Part shown: positions 49,820 through 60,700 of the stretch, one piece after another
Position numbering within the stretch: position 1 is the first letter of the stretch
Layout of the letters: every line of letters starts with the position of its first letter
NCBI GenBank assembly: GCA_023853785.1
Contig: JAJIRX010000677.1
Coordinates: 51,711 to 115,710 of the forward strand
DNA: 64,000 bases
Direction: 5' to 3'
Source of the DNA: Psilocybe azurescens
Lineage: Eukaryota; Basidiomycota; Agaricomycetes; Agaricales; Agrocybaceae
Notes under the pieces: generated by a model
What the model saw: the letters and a program-made list of their open reading frames with translations, nothing else
What the model was told of the DNA's origin: nothing
Database searches by the model: none
Made by a program: the position numbers and the translations under genes

Positions 49820-50852
49820 ACACGGGATAAGTCTTGTTAGCCTATATAATGTCAATGCGAATATACAGTTGAGGGTGGAGTTCTCCAGGGCTTATCGTTA
49901 GGTAGATGAGTTGAGAAACACATCCTCGGGCCCGAAGGAATACGACGATAAGATTAGCAGAATCGAATTCGGCCTATCGCTTCCGAGGAAGCACAAATGC
50001 AGACATTATTTAAATATGCTCGTCGTGAGTGGGCCAAAAATTCTTTTGTTGGAATTATAGAATAGAGACGCTAATTAAGTACAATGATTGAAACACAGTA
50101 AGTAAATAAGAATAGGCGCACCTCAGTTGTTTGTGAGACAAACGACTGAGGGAGCACGTATAGAAGTCTGAGCACATTACGTGCCGCAAAGAAAGAAGAT
50201 AAGGAGCTTGTTTACGAAATGAAATGTATTGTATACTACAGAAAAGGGATAGTGCAGTAATGCACCGTTATTAATGAACCAAAATGTAAGATTAAATATG
50301 CGTACGAAATGTCAAGGAACCGACGCGCTACACCCAAAGAAGTGGCGAGGCGCTATCGCATTTGCTTCCTTATTTCCAACATCTTTCCCAGATTCTATGT
50401 GCTTTAGCAAATAGGCGCGCGTCAAAAACACCCTTTTTCTACCTCGCAAAAGTTTGATCTACGGTGAGCTGTGCGCATGTTACTTTCTGACAATACTTAC
50501 TTACATAGTACCAACACCAACTTATCACACTTGACTCATTTGTGAGGAACAATCAAATCGAGTCATTTCTCCGCAGTGATGAAAAGAGTGAGAATTTATT
50601 ACCTAAGCAGGCATATAAACTTGACTTCGCAATGCGGCTAGTCTGCACCTTTCTTTCTTCCCCTGACCTACTAATCCGTCACCTCATCTTCTCTCATCCA
50701 TCCCCAACTATCATTCCCCATATATTGAATAAAAACTGTTTTTGATATCATTTTACTTCCATTCTTTCTACATAGTACTTCTCGAGGTTCCTCAAATCGA
50801 AACCACCTTGACCGCCAAGGAAACCAACTAACATTGTAGCTGAGAGCTCAAC
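49820..50852. other. Intergenic region
   Basis: This 1.03-kb spacer follows aldo/keto reductase copy 3 and precedes the first zinc-finger gene. It is AT-rich (AATTAAG, TATTTAAATA near 50005-50015). CTCAGTTGTTTGTGAGACAAACGACTGAG forms an imperfect inverted repeat at about 50122-50150, possibly a hairpin. A pyrimidine-rich stretch just before 50750 fits a promoter or leader. No gene is seen. Confidence 0.45.
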
Positions 50853-51699
50853 ATGCCCTACTGCCATCCCTGCAACGAATATTTCTACACCTGGTACGAT
50901 ATACGGAAGCACTGGGCGCAGAGTCCTCTGCACGAATATTGCAAGTTTTGTGAGAAACATGTCGACGACATCGTAAGCCACAACATGGAGCATCATGCCA
51001 TCTGCGAGCCCTGCAGAAAGGTCTTCGAGGACGAGTCCGGCCTTCATAAGCACCGCCAACAGTCGGAACGTCACCGCGACAGATACTGTCCCGATTGCAG
51101 GAGGATATTTGCATCGCCGAACAATCTCAAAGCGGTAATTCATCTTTAAAATAATGAATCCGAGCTTTCTGACTCATTGCATTTTCTCACAGCACCGCAA
51201 CTCATCCGTTCACAAACCAAAGAGCGTCAGGTGTCCCTTCGGATGCGGAGGCACTTTCGTTTCCAACTCCGCCCTGACCCTTCACCTCGAAAATGGAGCA
51301 TGTAGGTCGGGAATTAATCGTCGGATTATTGACCGAATCGTGCGCCAGTATGACACGAACAACATTATCACTGACCCTTCTCGCATGATCGCTGGGGGAT
51401 CCGACACTGATGAGGACATCACCTACGCTACGAAACGCTCTTGGAACGAGTTTGGATATGAGTGTTACCTCTGCCATAACGTCCATCGTACCCTCGCCTC
51501 TCTAAACCAGCACCTTGCCAGTCCCAGGCATAAGGACAAGATCTACATTTGTCGAGGCCCCGAGTGCGGCGTCCGCTTCACGGCACTCAGTGGCCTCGTC
51601 CAGCATATTGAGAGTGATAAGTGTGGCGTGGCAAGGTTTAAGAATGTGCAGAATGCAATGAACAGCTTATTGGGGCAGATGGGCAGACTCACGATGTGA
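50853..51699 (+). CDS. C2H2-type zinc-finger protein, copy 1 (2 exons)
   Basis: Exons are 50853-51134 and 51193-51699, with the splice falling inside a finger. The protein starts MPYCHPCNEYFYTWYDIRKH. Cys/His pairs recur along the chain: YCKFCEKHV...HNMEHH, ICEPCRKVFEDESGLHKH, YCPDCRRIFASPNNLKA-H, CPFGCGGTFVSNSALTLHLE, YECYLCHNVHRTLASLNQHL and ICRGPECGVRFTALSGLVQH. Spacings vary (C-x2-C, C-x3-C, C-x4-C; last ligand His or Cys), so these are degenerate C2H2/C2HC fingers. A conserved non-finger block NNIITDPSRMIAG lies mid-protein. The end is VQNAMNSLLGQMGRLTM. The family is lineage-expanded in mushrooms in my recollection; DNA or RNA targets are unknown. Copy 2 lies 1.6 kb downstream, in the same orientation with the same intron position. 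Confidence 0.88.
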
Positions 51700-53304
51700 C
51701 TTACAACGTCGTCAGGCGACTATTCTCCATGGTTTGAACCACATGCCATTCGACTTCAAATGATTCATCAATTGTAATACCCTTACTTGGCCTTTTCTTT
51801 TGTCTCTCCAAAGTTCAAACTAATTTTCCAAATCATTCACACCGTATGCAAACTGATTTCTTATAAGCCTTCTCTTTATGCACCAATTATGCACGCTCAA
51901 TATTTTTTATATGATTTTCTCCAACCAATACTCGTTAATCCTTGCCATCGCTACCTTTGGGCCTGTTTCATTAGTTAGCTCTATTATGATATCTCGTGTG
52001 ATACGATGTACTATAGTTGATGTGTAATTATTTATGAAAACCATATGGACATGTAAAATATCTACCGCGAGATAAATAGTCTAATACCAGCATGCGTCGT
52101 TTTCTCTGTTTCTATGCAACTCTCTAGAAGATTCGGATGATGATGAAATTGTGCAAAAGGTGCATTAAAGGTTAAGCTGCAGTGAGTGCTTCGCCGTCCA
52201 TTGACCGTTGGCTGGTTGCATGTCCTGTGAGGAGTTCGTATTTGAGTGAGTATGTTTTGGAATCTTTGTTCCAGGAGTCTGAGAGGTCTGTTCTTGTTAT
52301 GATACGCTGTTGGATGTTTCCAACGTATCGCAGCTGATATAAATCCAAAAATAGATCATGCGAAGGACGATTGGCTTGCTTACCGTTGTCCGATGCGTAT
52401 TCACAATAGATTATGCTTTGATTAGGGACTATAGATTTAGTTCTAGCTCCTGGATATATACAAGCTTCATACACATTAGTGAGATACCTTTTATATGCAT
52501 CATCTTATTTGCCAGGAGCAGAAAGAGAGGAAAGTGGCAAAATGAAGTCTCTGGCAGACATCCGCAAGGATGAATGGCAGAATGATCGAAAATCATTAGA
52601 GCAAGCTGCAATTGATAACCCCGTTCGCCTTCAATTTGACCCCGAGTTCTGCCCGAGTTGAACTTACAAATGGTGGACTCGAAGCTTCTGGAAGATTCTA
52701 CATTTTTAAAGAACACCTCCACCCCAGAGTTTCTACACACTCCCAGAAAAAGACAGACTGTCAATAACTCTTTATCCTGGGTGCATTCAAAATCAGTGCT
52801 TAAGCCATTAAGCGCGCGTCAGATCTTTACTCATCAGATGTTAACATATCCCTTTATTGGTTCAAGATGGACAAAATCATCATCCATAACTATAAAACTG
52901 TATAGTATTCAAGTAAAAAATTCAGCGAGAACTCTACTTCATAGCCAATAGTTGGGATATTGCCAAGCTATTGACTATTGATTTTTCCGGATATCGAACT
53001 TCAGATGTGCTAGAGCTGTTAGGCTTCCCAAGGAACGTGGGATGTGATTAGGTAATTTAAGACATAAATAAGCAGTCGCGTCGCGCCCCCCGCCGTTTCT
53101 TCCCTTATCCTCGGATCCTGGGTTTCCCTGTATATATCCCACATAATCAGTGTTTCACTATTAATCTTCCCTCTTTCATCATCTCACTGGCGTTCTTTCT
53201 GGGACTCTGCCAAATTGCCGGCGGACCCACTTGAAACTTCAGCACGCACAACTTGGGCTTAAAGACCACCGACTGCGCCCAAACTTATCTTACCATCTCT
53301 TATA
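51700..53304. other. Spacer between the two zinc-finger paralogues
   Basis: This 1.6-kb gap is AT-rich. A short plus-strand frame from about 52542 (MKSLADIRKDEWQNDRKSLE, to a stop near 52660) and another at 52658-52951 (97 residues) read like coding sequence, but no family or splice partners are clear. The minus-strand frames opposite (52172-52474, 52429-52764) are also unassigned. A TATATAT-rich leader near 53130-53150 may be part of the copy 2 promoter. Confidence 0.4.
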
Positions 53305-54231
53305 ATGCCGTATTGTACACGCTGCAATTTATACTTCTACAGCTGGGCAGGATATGATCGTCATGTCGCAGAATCGACCCGACATCACATTTGCGACGAC
53401 TGCAACATCGATTTCCCCACCTGGATAGGCCTGAAAGAACACTGGGTGCAGAGCCCTAGGCACGATTATTGCCAGTACTGCAATGAACATGTAGAGGAAA
53501 TCCATGCACACTACTCGAATTATCACCATTACTGCTCGTCCTGCAGGAAAGTTTTCGCAAACGAGTTTGGCCTTCATGAACATTATCGACAATCGGAACG
53601 CCACCGCCACCAATATTGTGTAGCATGTAAAATGCTCTGTAGATCGACAAACGATCTCAACGCGGTATGCTACTCTTTTTGATCTGTATTTTCATATTCT
53701 GATCGGTTCTTTCATTTGCAGCATCTCAACTCGTCCATTCATAGGCCAAAGGACGTCAAATGCCCCTTCAAATGTGGATCCTCCTTTGTATCTCGTTCTG
53801 CCCTTGTTCTTCATCTCGAGAATGGGGCATGCAAATCGGGAATGAATCGGGCCACTGTCGATAGATACGTCCGCGAACACGACAGACACAATATAATCAC
53901 CGACCCCTCTCGCATGATCGCTGGACCCTCTGGCATTGCAGAGGACGTCACGCTGATTGCAACGGAACGCTCCTGGAATGGGTCAGCATGGGAGTGCTGC
54001 CTCTGCTATTCAACCTTTCGCACCCACAATGCGCTGAACCAGCACTTGGCTAGCCCAAGGCACAAGGACAAAATCTACATATGTCGAGGCCCTGAGTGCA
54101 ACATGCGCTTCCCTTCGCTTAGTGGTCTCGTCCAGCACATCGAAAGTAATAAGTGTGGTGTCGCTAGGTTCAAATCCGTACAGAATGCGATGGACAGTAT
54201 GCTCGGTCAGATGGGTAGGATCACGTTGTGA
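53305..54231 (+). CDS. C2H2-type zinc-finger protein, copy 2 (2 exons)
   Basis: Exons are 53305-53664 and 53722-54231, spliced at the same site as copy 1. It starts MPYCTRCNLYFYSWAGYDRH and then has ICDDCNIDFPTWIGLKEHWV, a finger with no full counterpart in copy 1. Next are YCQYCNEHVEEIHAHYSNYH, YCSSCRKVFANEFGLHEHYR, YCVACKMLCRSTNDLNA-H, CPFKCGSSFVSRSALVLHLE, ECCLCYSTFRTHNALNQHLA and ICRGPECNMRFPSLSGLVQH. The NIITDPSRMIAG block and the end VQNAMDSMLGQMGRITL match copy 1. About 290 residues. No frame problems. As in copy 1, nucleic-acid binding is likely from the fingers, but the target is unknown. Confidence 0.88.
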
Positions 54232-54879
54232 TTACCATCGTCAGTCAGGTCTTTCCTCTTGTGATTCTATCGGCATATACCTTTTCAATTACAAGCGCGT
54301 AGAACACCGTCTCGCCCGTTTTCTTGCTCTTCAGACTTTCCTAAGACAGTACGAGCTATAATGTTTCTCAGCTCATACTTACGCGACAAACCAAATAATT
54401 ACCATAGCCCCTTTTCTTGCTTCACCACACAATACACCCACTCATGAGAGACTTTATTCGATGCAGCTCTTGATGCGTAATGTAATATATGGATCAGTAT
54501 ACACCCATTCAATCTTGGATGTGCATTTATACAGCTTATTTAATGAGTTGCGAAGAAGGACTAGTATGTAGAGCCCGCTACTAGTACCTAAAACAGGCAT
54601 AGATTTTCCACAATAGGCCTATTTCTCAAACTGAACGGCCCTGAGGTCTAGAGATGTCGGGACTTGAACGACCCTCGTTCTGTGAAAGGACATTGGAATC
54701 ATGTCCTTTTACGGCGGAGGTCTTCCCGCGCGTTCAGGCTATATTTGATAGTGAAGTGTAAGTATATGCAGCATTACAGATTATGAATGCGTAATAAAAT
54801 ACATATCTGACCTCGCCAATATTGAGTTAGCATACACTGTGATAAGTACGATTAGCCACTGTGAACATGGTGCAACTAC
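54232..54879. other. Intergenic region with a strong hairpin
   Basis: After zinc-finger copy 2 the sequence is AT-rich. From 54631 to 54737 there is a nested inverted-repeat structure: outer arms CTGAACG (54631-54637) and CGTTCAG (54731-54737), and an inner hairpin at 54682-54712. The inner hairpin has a 12-bp stem (one G-T pair) and a 7-nt loop. No protein-coding gene is seen. Confidence 0.45.
54631..54737. repeat. Nested inverted repeat / possible structured RNA or degenerate tRNA-like element
   Basis: Seven-base outer arms are perfectly complementary, like a 7-bp acceptor stem. Inside lie GTCG...CGAC arms around GGGACTTGAA, and a long hairpin with GTGAAAGGACAT paired to ATGTCCTTTTAC. The reverse strand reads GTTCAAGTCCCGAC, reminiscent of a tRNA T-arm, but the T-stem does not pair correctly and no anticodon loop fits. 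It might be a decayed tRNA, a small RNA or chance. Confidence 0.35.
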
Positions 54880-56345
54880 TGGGCAGTAGACTGATAACGA
54901 TACTGACGCTTTCCAATCACGAAGTGGAGTCCTAGAAAAATAAGGCTGTCGTCAAGGAGAATCCACTGGTGCAGATCAATACGCGGCTAGCTATTTCGTA
55001 GGCCAGATAAGAAAGCTTACGCAAATCATGGAGGCTACCGTGGCCATGCTTGCAGAAATTCCTTTATACAAACGAAACATGCAAAGTGAGAGAGAACCCG
55101 CTAACCTTGTCAGGGAACCGATCTCAAATGTATAGAGAATCAACGAGTCAATGATGAGATTGAGACTGATTTATGCGGTGATGATGATCATGAGTTGCGG
55201 GTGATTGTGACGTGGAGACGTACTTTGGTAGTTTAGACCTGCTCCCTTGAAGTAGGAAGAACAGCAACACAGTGATAAGAACATCTGCACCGGAGGAAAA
55301 TCCGAGTCCCAAGGAGAAAAGCCACTGTCGAATAAATAAACAGATCAAAAACGAACGCGAGGCTCGTGAGATGAGCACTCACTCGAAAGTCTTTCCGAAA
55401 AAGAACGTAGCTTGTGAGGCGGATCCTAATCAGCGATTAATAAGAGAATAGAGAGAGCTGTATAAGGTGACGGACATCTCTCCGCCTGACACTATGATTC
55501 AAGTTATGAGATGAGTAAATCTCAAAAGGTGAGAGCGTAGCAAATTGGCATACCCAATGCAAAAGCTGTATGCGATATCAGAGGGGACGAATAAGTGTAG
55601 GTCCATAAGTAAAATGAGGCGTAATGTGAACCAATGAACTCTCACGGACCCAGGCGTCCTAGTGCTAGCACAAGCTGAAGATGAATTAAAAAGATGATGT
55701 GATGTCCGCGATGAACGGTATGATGGGATCGAACATACCACTGGGAAAGTAAGATACCAGTTTTTTCGGCTCACTGAGTATGAGAAGAATTCAGTATGTT
55801 GAGTCGTAGGCTGCGGGGTACTCGAAGAAGGAAAGACTCACAGAGCCAGATACGATACGCAAAGAAACTGAAAAAGAGAATTCAGTGTATTGGCCTGAAA
55901 TGTGAATCTACTTCAACGACGACGCACCAGTGCGAGAGAAATGTAAGGCTAGCCTATGTTATAGACGAAAATATCATCATCAAGCTATGCGAGAAGACAA
56001 AGAACCCAACTGTTAGTACAACACTGAGCTAGACAGTCGTATGGATCAGTACAAGACTACTAGACATGGACCTGTGTCACCGCAATATTGCTATGATTTC
56101 CGTGGTCATTCGGGTATGATGGAGAAGAATTAAACTCTGGCACTCACTTAGGAATATAGTCAATGTATTCGGTGTTCCCATAATGTATTATCGTGTATTG
56201 CCACATTGCGGACCAGACAAGTCCCGTATGACCCACATCAAAGAGCCTAAGTATGAATGGTTGGATTAGGTTTATGAGGGTACTCAGCATTCCACTTACC
56301 AGACAACAAGTATCTGCAGTGTAGGCAATCGAGTAATTAATATTA
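54880..56345 (-). pseudogene. DUF6534-type multi-pass membrane protein, apparently decayed
   Basis: DUF6534 proteins are seven-helix membrane proteins abundant in mushrooms, with unknown function. Reading down from about 56345, exon-like pieces give SGMLSTLINLIQPFILRLFD and VGHTGLVWSAMWQYTIIHYG. Next is FFAYRIWL-LSRKNWYLTFPV across a clean intron, then LVLALGRLGP. Then come LFSLGLGFSSGADVLITVLL, LIIDSLILYTFEIGSLTR and DDSLIFLGLHFVIGK. The order and motifs (SADxxI, DSLI...TG.LT, the LIFLxLHFVIGK tail) fit the family. After LGRLGP an in-frame TGA replaces what reads as CGA, followed by EFIGSHYASFYLW in the same frame. Several joins lack clear splice sites. I therefore call it a probable pseudogene. 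Confidence 0.55.
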
Positions 56346-57732
56346 ACTTCGGGCATCGCTTTTTAATGACTGAGAAGTCTCACCAATCCTTTGAGGAAAT
56401 TTGTGTCGTTAGGGAAGAGCTTAAAGTAAACAATACATTGGCTTGCGATGACCCCCGAGAAACTATGTATAAAATTAATTGTATGTCTAATGTACCAAAT
56501 GAGAAACGTACCAAGAGGCAAACAACGCTCCTAAGAGGAGAGCACCGTATGTGGTGGGAAGACCGATCATTAGAGAGAACCAGGATGGGTATGTTAGAGA
56601 AGGCGGGAAAAGGGTAGCACCTTTATAAAGACTAAACATGAAGCGCTCCATCCTGGACATCAGCCTGAGTCGTAACATCAGTTAACTCCTTTGCCAAGGA
56701 AATCATACGGTAGGGTGAAGCCTGTGAAAGCATTCTATTCTTTCTCGACGCCACTGACAGATGGTGCCTAATGTGATGGATCCATTGAGATATACTCCAT
56801 TTCGCGACATATTTGCTTCTTTCAATAAAGCACAACGGAGAGTAGACTGCATTCCAAGGCACTCGGTTACTCCTCACAAAGACTGAGCGCTTGTTTTGAG
56901 CCCTCAGGTCACCATTCTTCGCCGACTTGCTCTGATCCTTCGGATGTCTTGATAATTATCTGTCAGTCGATCAAAGAAGACGCAAAGAAGCATAGAACTC
57001 ATTCAATTCTGGAGTAGATGTTGGTAACTTCTGTCTTGAATCTTCATCTGTCCCTTGGTTGGAGTAAAAAAAGGCCAATTTCGATCTGGGCGTTGATTTC
57101 AATGCAGTCTCTAGTACGACATCCACCTTTGCAGGTCAGATGAATCCATATGCAGCAGAGAATATGAATGTGGGTAGCGCGATGATCACCTTTCCACTAC
57201 CTCGGCTCAATTACAGTTGTAGCTGTAGGCTCCGGTACGCGGACTTGTATAGTTTCTTGACCAAGTGATCAGAATATCAGAAAGATCAAGTTAATGAAAG
57301 GACTTACATGTACTTTCGAACCAGTCCGGCGTTGAAACAGAGTGAGGAATGCATTTTAGATACAGATGTTCTCTTAAGTCCGTGCATTACTCAATCTGAC
57401 AGAATTCAAGGAAGTTGCTTTTCCCAGTTCGCAGCACCCTCAGCCGACGTTTCGATAATGCCAACCTCCCAGGTAATTGATGTGATCGCCCTGATGCATT
57501 TTATGCCTTCAAATTTGACGAGAAGGTGCCCTAGAGCACCTGTCGCATATACGAAGATAACCATTTCAACTATGCCCCAGCGGAATGTGAATTGAACACA
57601 ATGTTGATGGAGGTGGTGTCTTATAGCAAGACTGACCCAAACTCGACACGTCGCGTCTCCGAAAGTTCCCACGATTCAGTACTGCAACTCATCACATCCT
57701 CCATCGCTGGTCGTCGGTAGATTTTATTCGCA
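56346..57732. other. Intergenic region upstream of beta-COP
   Basis: Frames at 56632-56877 and 57406-57672 on the minus strand (the latter with MVIFVYATGALGHLLVKFEG) and 57308-57595 on the plus strand are open but give no firm family. The ATGALG stretch faintly recalls a Rossmann nucleotide-binding loop, perhaps a decayed NmrA-like reductase, but neighbouring pieces are in other frames. The last 130 bp are the beta-COP 5' leader and promoter. Confidence 0.35.
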
Positions 57733-60700
57733 ATGGCCTCATCGTCCGATTCATCATGCTACACGGTGGTATTCGAGTCTAGCGCGGAATACCCCTCAGC
57801 ATCAGAGCTCCGTTCAGGTCTCGAGAAGGGCTCGGACGAAGTCAAAATCGACACGTTGCGGAAGATTATTATATCGACTATCAATGGAAACCCTCAAGTG
57901 AGCGCTTGTTCATACATTTAATGCACAATACTCATAGAAGACATAGCCCACCTTAATGATGCCAGTCATTCAATTTGTTATGCCTTCACGGAACAAGCAA
58001 CTCAAGAAGCTCTTGCACTTCTATTGGGAAGTATGCCCAAAATATGACGAGAACGGGAAGCTGAAGCAGGAGATGATCCTCGTTGTGTACGTTCGCGTCC
58101 ATATCGCCGTTAGTCTTACTTAACAGGTTTTTTCACTCAGAAATGCCATCCGAAATGATCTGGTACGTCTTCCCTTTGCTTCAAAGTGCATGAGAGGTGC
58201 TAACATTCGCGTAGCAACATCCAAATGAATATATCCGAGGTGCATCCCTCCGCTTCCTCCAGAAGATCGCTAAAGACCAAGAACTACTGGAGCCTCTGAT
58301 ACCCACCTGCCGGTCATGTCTCGAGCACCGTCATTCATACGTCCGCAAGAACGCAGTCTTCGCCCTGTACTCTATCTACCGCGAATTCGAGCATCTCATA
58401 CCCGACGCTGCTGAACTCATGTATACCTTCCTTATCGCAGAGAGCGACTCGTCATGCAAACGCAACGCCTTCGTCTTCCTCGCCCATTGCTCCATGCCAA
58501 AAGCTGTGGAATATATCTTGAGCATTTATGACTCCATCGGAACCTTGGACGAAGCTCTGCAGATGAGCATCATTGAAGTCATCAGGTTGGACTGCAGAAG
58601 TGACTCTACCCATCGCGTACGCTTCTGGTCACTTCTCTTATCTTCCATGTGCTGATTTACTGCTCAGTCAAGATATATTCGTTGCATCTCTGAGTTACTT
58701 AATGCCTCCTCCCATGCCGTCAAATACGAAGCTGCGACAACCCTCACGACCCTCACTCAAAATCCTGTAGCAGTTAAAGGTAGGAAATCTGTCAACTGGT
58801 ATGACTCCTTCATTCTAAACAATCGTTTATACAGCCGCCGCGTCTTCTTTCATCTCTCTCGTCATTAAGGAGTCAGACAACAACGTTAAACTCATTGTTC
58901 TCGATCGGCTGGACAACCTGCGCTCTAAGCACGGCCATGTCATTGACGGACTGATCATGGATGTCCTGCAAATTCTGTCAAGGCAAGTCCGATATATCAC
59001 GTTCTATCTCCTATTCTGATTGTAATCCGTTTTCCTCCAGTGCTGATATGGAAGTTCGCCGCAAAGCGATAAGTATTGTGTTGAGCATGACTTCGAGTCG
59101 AAATGTGGAAGAAGTTGTTCTATTCCTCAAGAAACAACTACAGAAGACTCAAGAGGCAGATTTCGAAAAGGTTCGGTGTCCAAGCATAATTTCAGGCATC
59201 TATCTCTAACATTCTTATTTAGGCTCCAGAATACCGTCAATTGCTCATTCAATCTATCCATGTTACAGCTATCAAATTCTCGGAAGTCGCTGCTAGCGTT
59301 GTTCACGCTCTTATGGAATTCCTGGGCGATTCGAACAACCCTTCCGCTCTTGACGTCGTTGCTTTCGTGCGGTAAGCGTCTTCTTTTTGTCGATGTATCC
59401 TCTAATCGATTCATATAGCGAGGTTGTGGAGAAATTCCCTCATCTTCGATCGACTATCTGCGAGAAACTCATCTCCACACTCTCCGAGATCAAGTCTGGC
59501 AAGGTCTTCCGTGGCGTGCTTTGGATTCTGGGTGAATATGTCGAATCGGTGCCTGATATTCAAAGCACGATGCGCGAGATCCGAAAAGTTATCGGAGAAA
59601 TCCCAATCCTTGCTTCGGAACAACGCTTGCTGGATGAGGCTGGAGGAGATGCTGAGGAAGACTCGGAGAAGGATAAAGAGAAACCAAAGGCTGAGGGCGG
59701 TGGTAGACCTAAGGTCTTGGCTGACGGAACATACGCGACCGAAACTGCGTACACGAGCACGAATGTGGCTAGACTAGAAGCTGTGAAAGCTGCCGCCAAA
59801 CCCCTTTGAGAAGTGCGTATACTTTGCCGTGGAGTTAGTCTTCGTTTGTACTGATCTTGAGTCGACAGCGTTGATCCTGGGCGGAGACTTCTTTACTGGC
59901 GCTGTATTAGCCACTGCATTAACAAAGTTGGTCCTTCGTTTTGACAAGGCTTCCAAAGACCAAGTCGCGTCTAACATTCTGCGAGCGGAGGTCTGTGGCG
60001 TTTCTTGCATCTTCATTATTCATTTCTCTTATTTTGTTGCGCCCTTTTTAGTCAATGCTCATTATGACCTCAATCATCCGAGTTGGTCAATCCAAGTTTG
60101 TGACTGTGCAAATCGACGAAGACTCCAACGAACGCATCATGACCTGTATACAAACCTTGAGCGGTTTGGAATCGCAACCCGCAGTTCAGGGAGATGTATC
60201 TGGAAGACACGAAGACGGCTTTCACAAAGATGTTGGGCGCTCAGGAGGTTAGATTTTCCTTGATTTCTACTTACTTGTCCCCTGCTGACGCCTTTTCAAT
60301 CAAAGAAACGCGCAGCTGAAAAGAAAGATGCCGAGACTACCAAAGCCGTGGCCATTCAAGTGGATGATTTGCTGTCTTTCCGTCAGTTCTCGAAGAAGAC
60401 TGCCGATGATGCTATCGATGTGAGCTCAATCCTCCTTCTTGCCGTTGCTGGCTTATGAATGCGTTGGTTTCCTATGCAGTATGATGAAGACGTTGGTCGA
60501 GCTACAGGATCAGGGGAAGTCCAGGAAGACTTTATGTCCAATCTCAGCCGCATCTCGCAGTTGACAGGTCAGCCATGATTCTTCAGTTGCAATTGTTTAC
60601 CTCCATTGACACACTGTAATATAGGCTTCTCCGATCCCATTTATGCTGAGGCATATGTTAAGATGCATGGCTTCGATATTATGTTGGGTACGTGGTTACT

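Noticed and set aside
57406..57672. Possible NmrA/Rossmann protein (ATGALGHLL)
   Set aside because: Only a short glycine-containing motif fits; neighbouring segments lie in other frames and show no family continuation.
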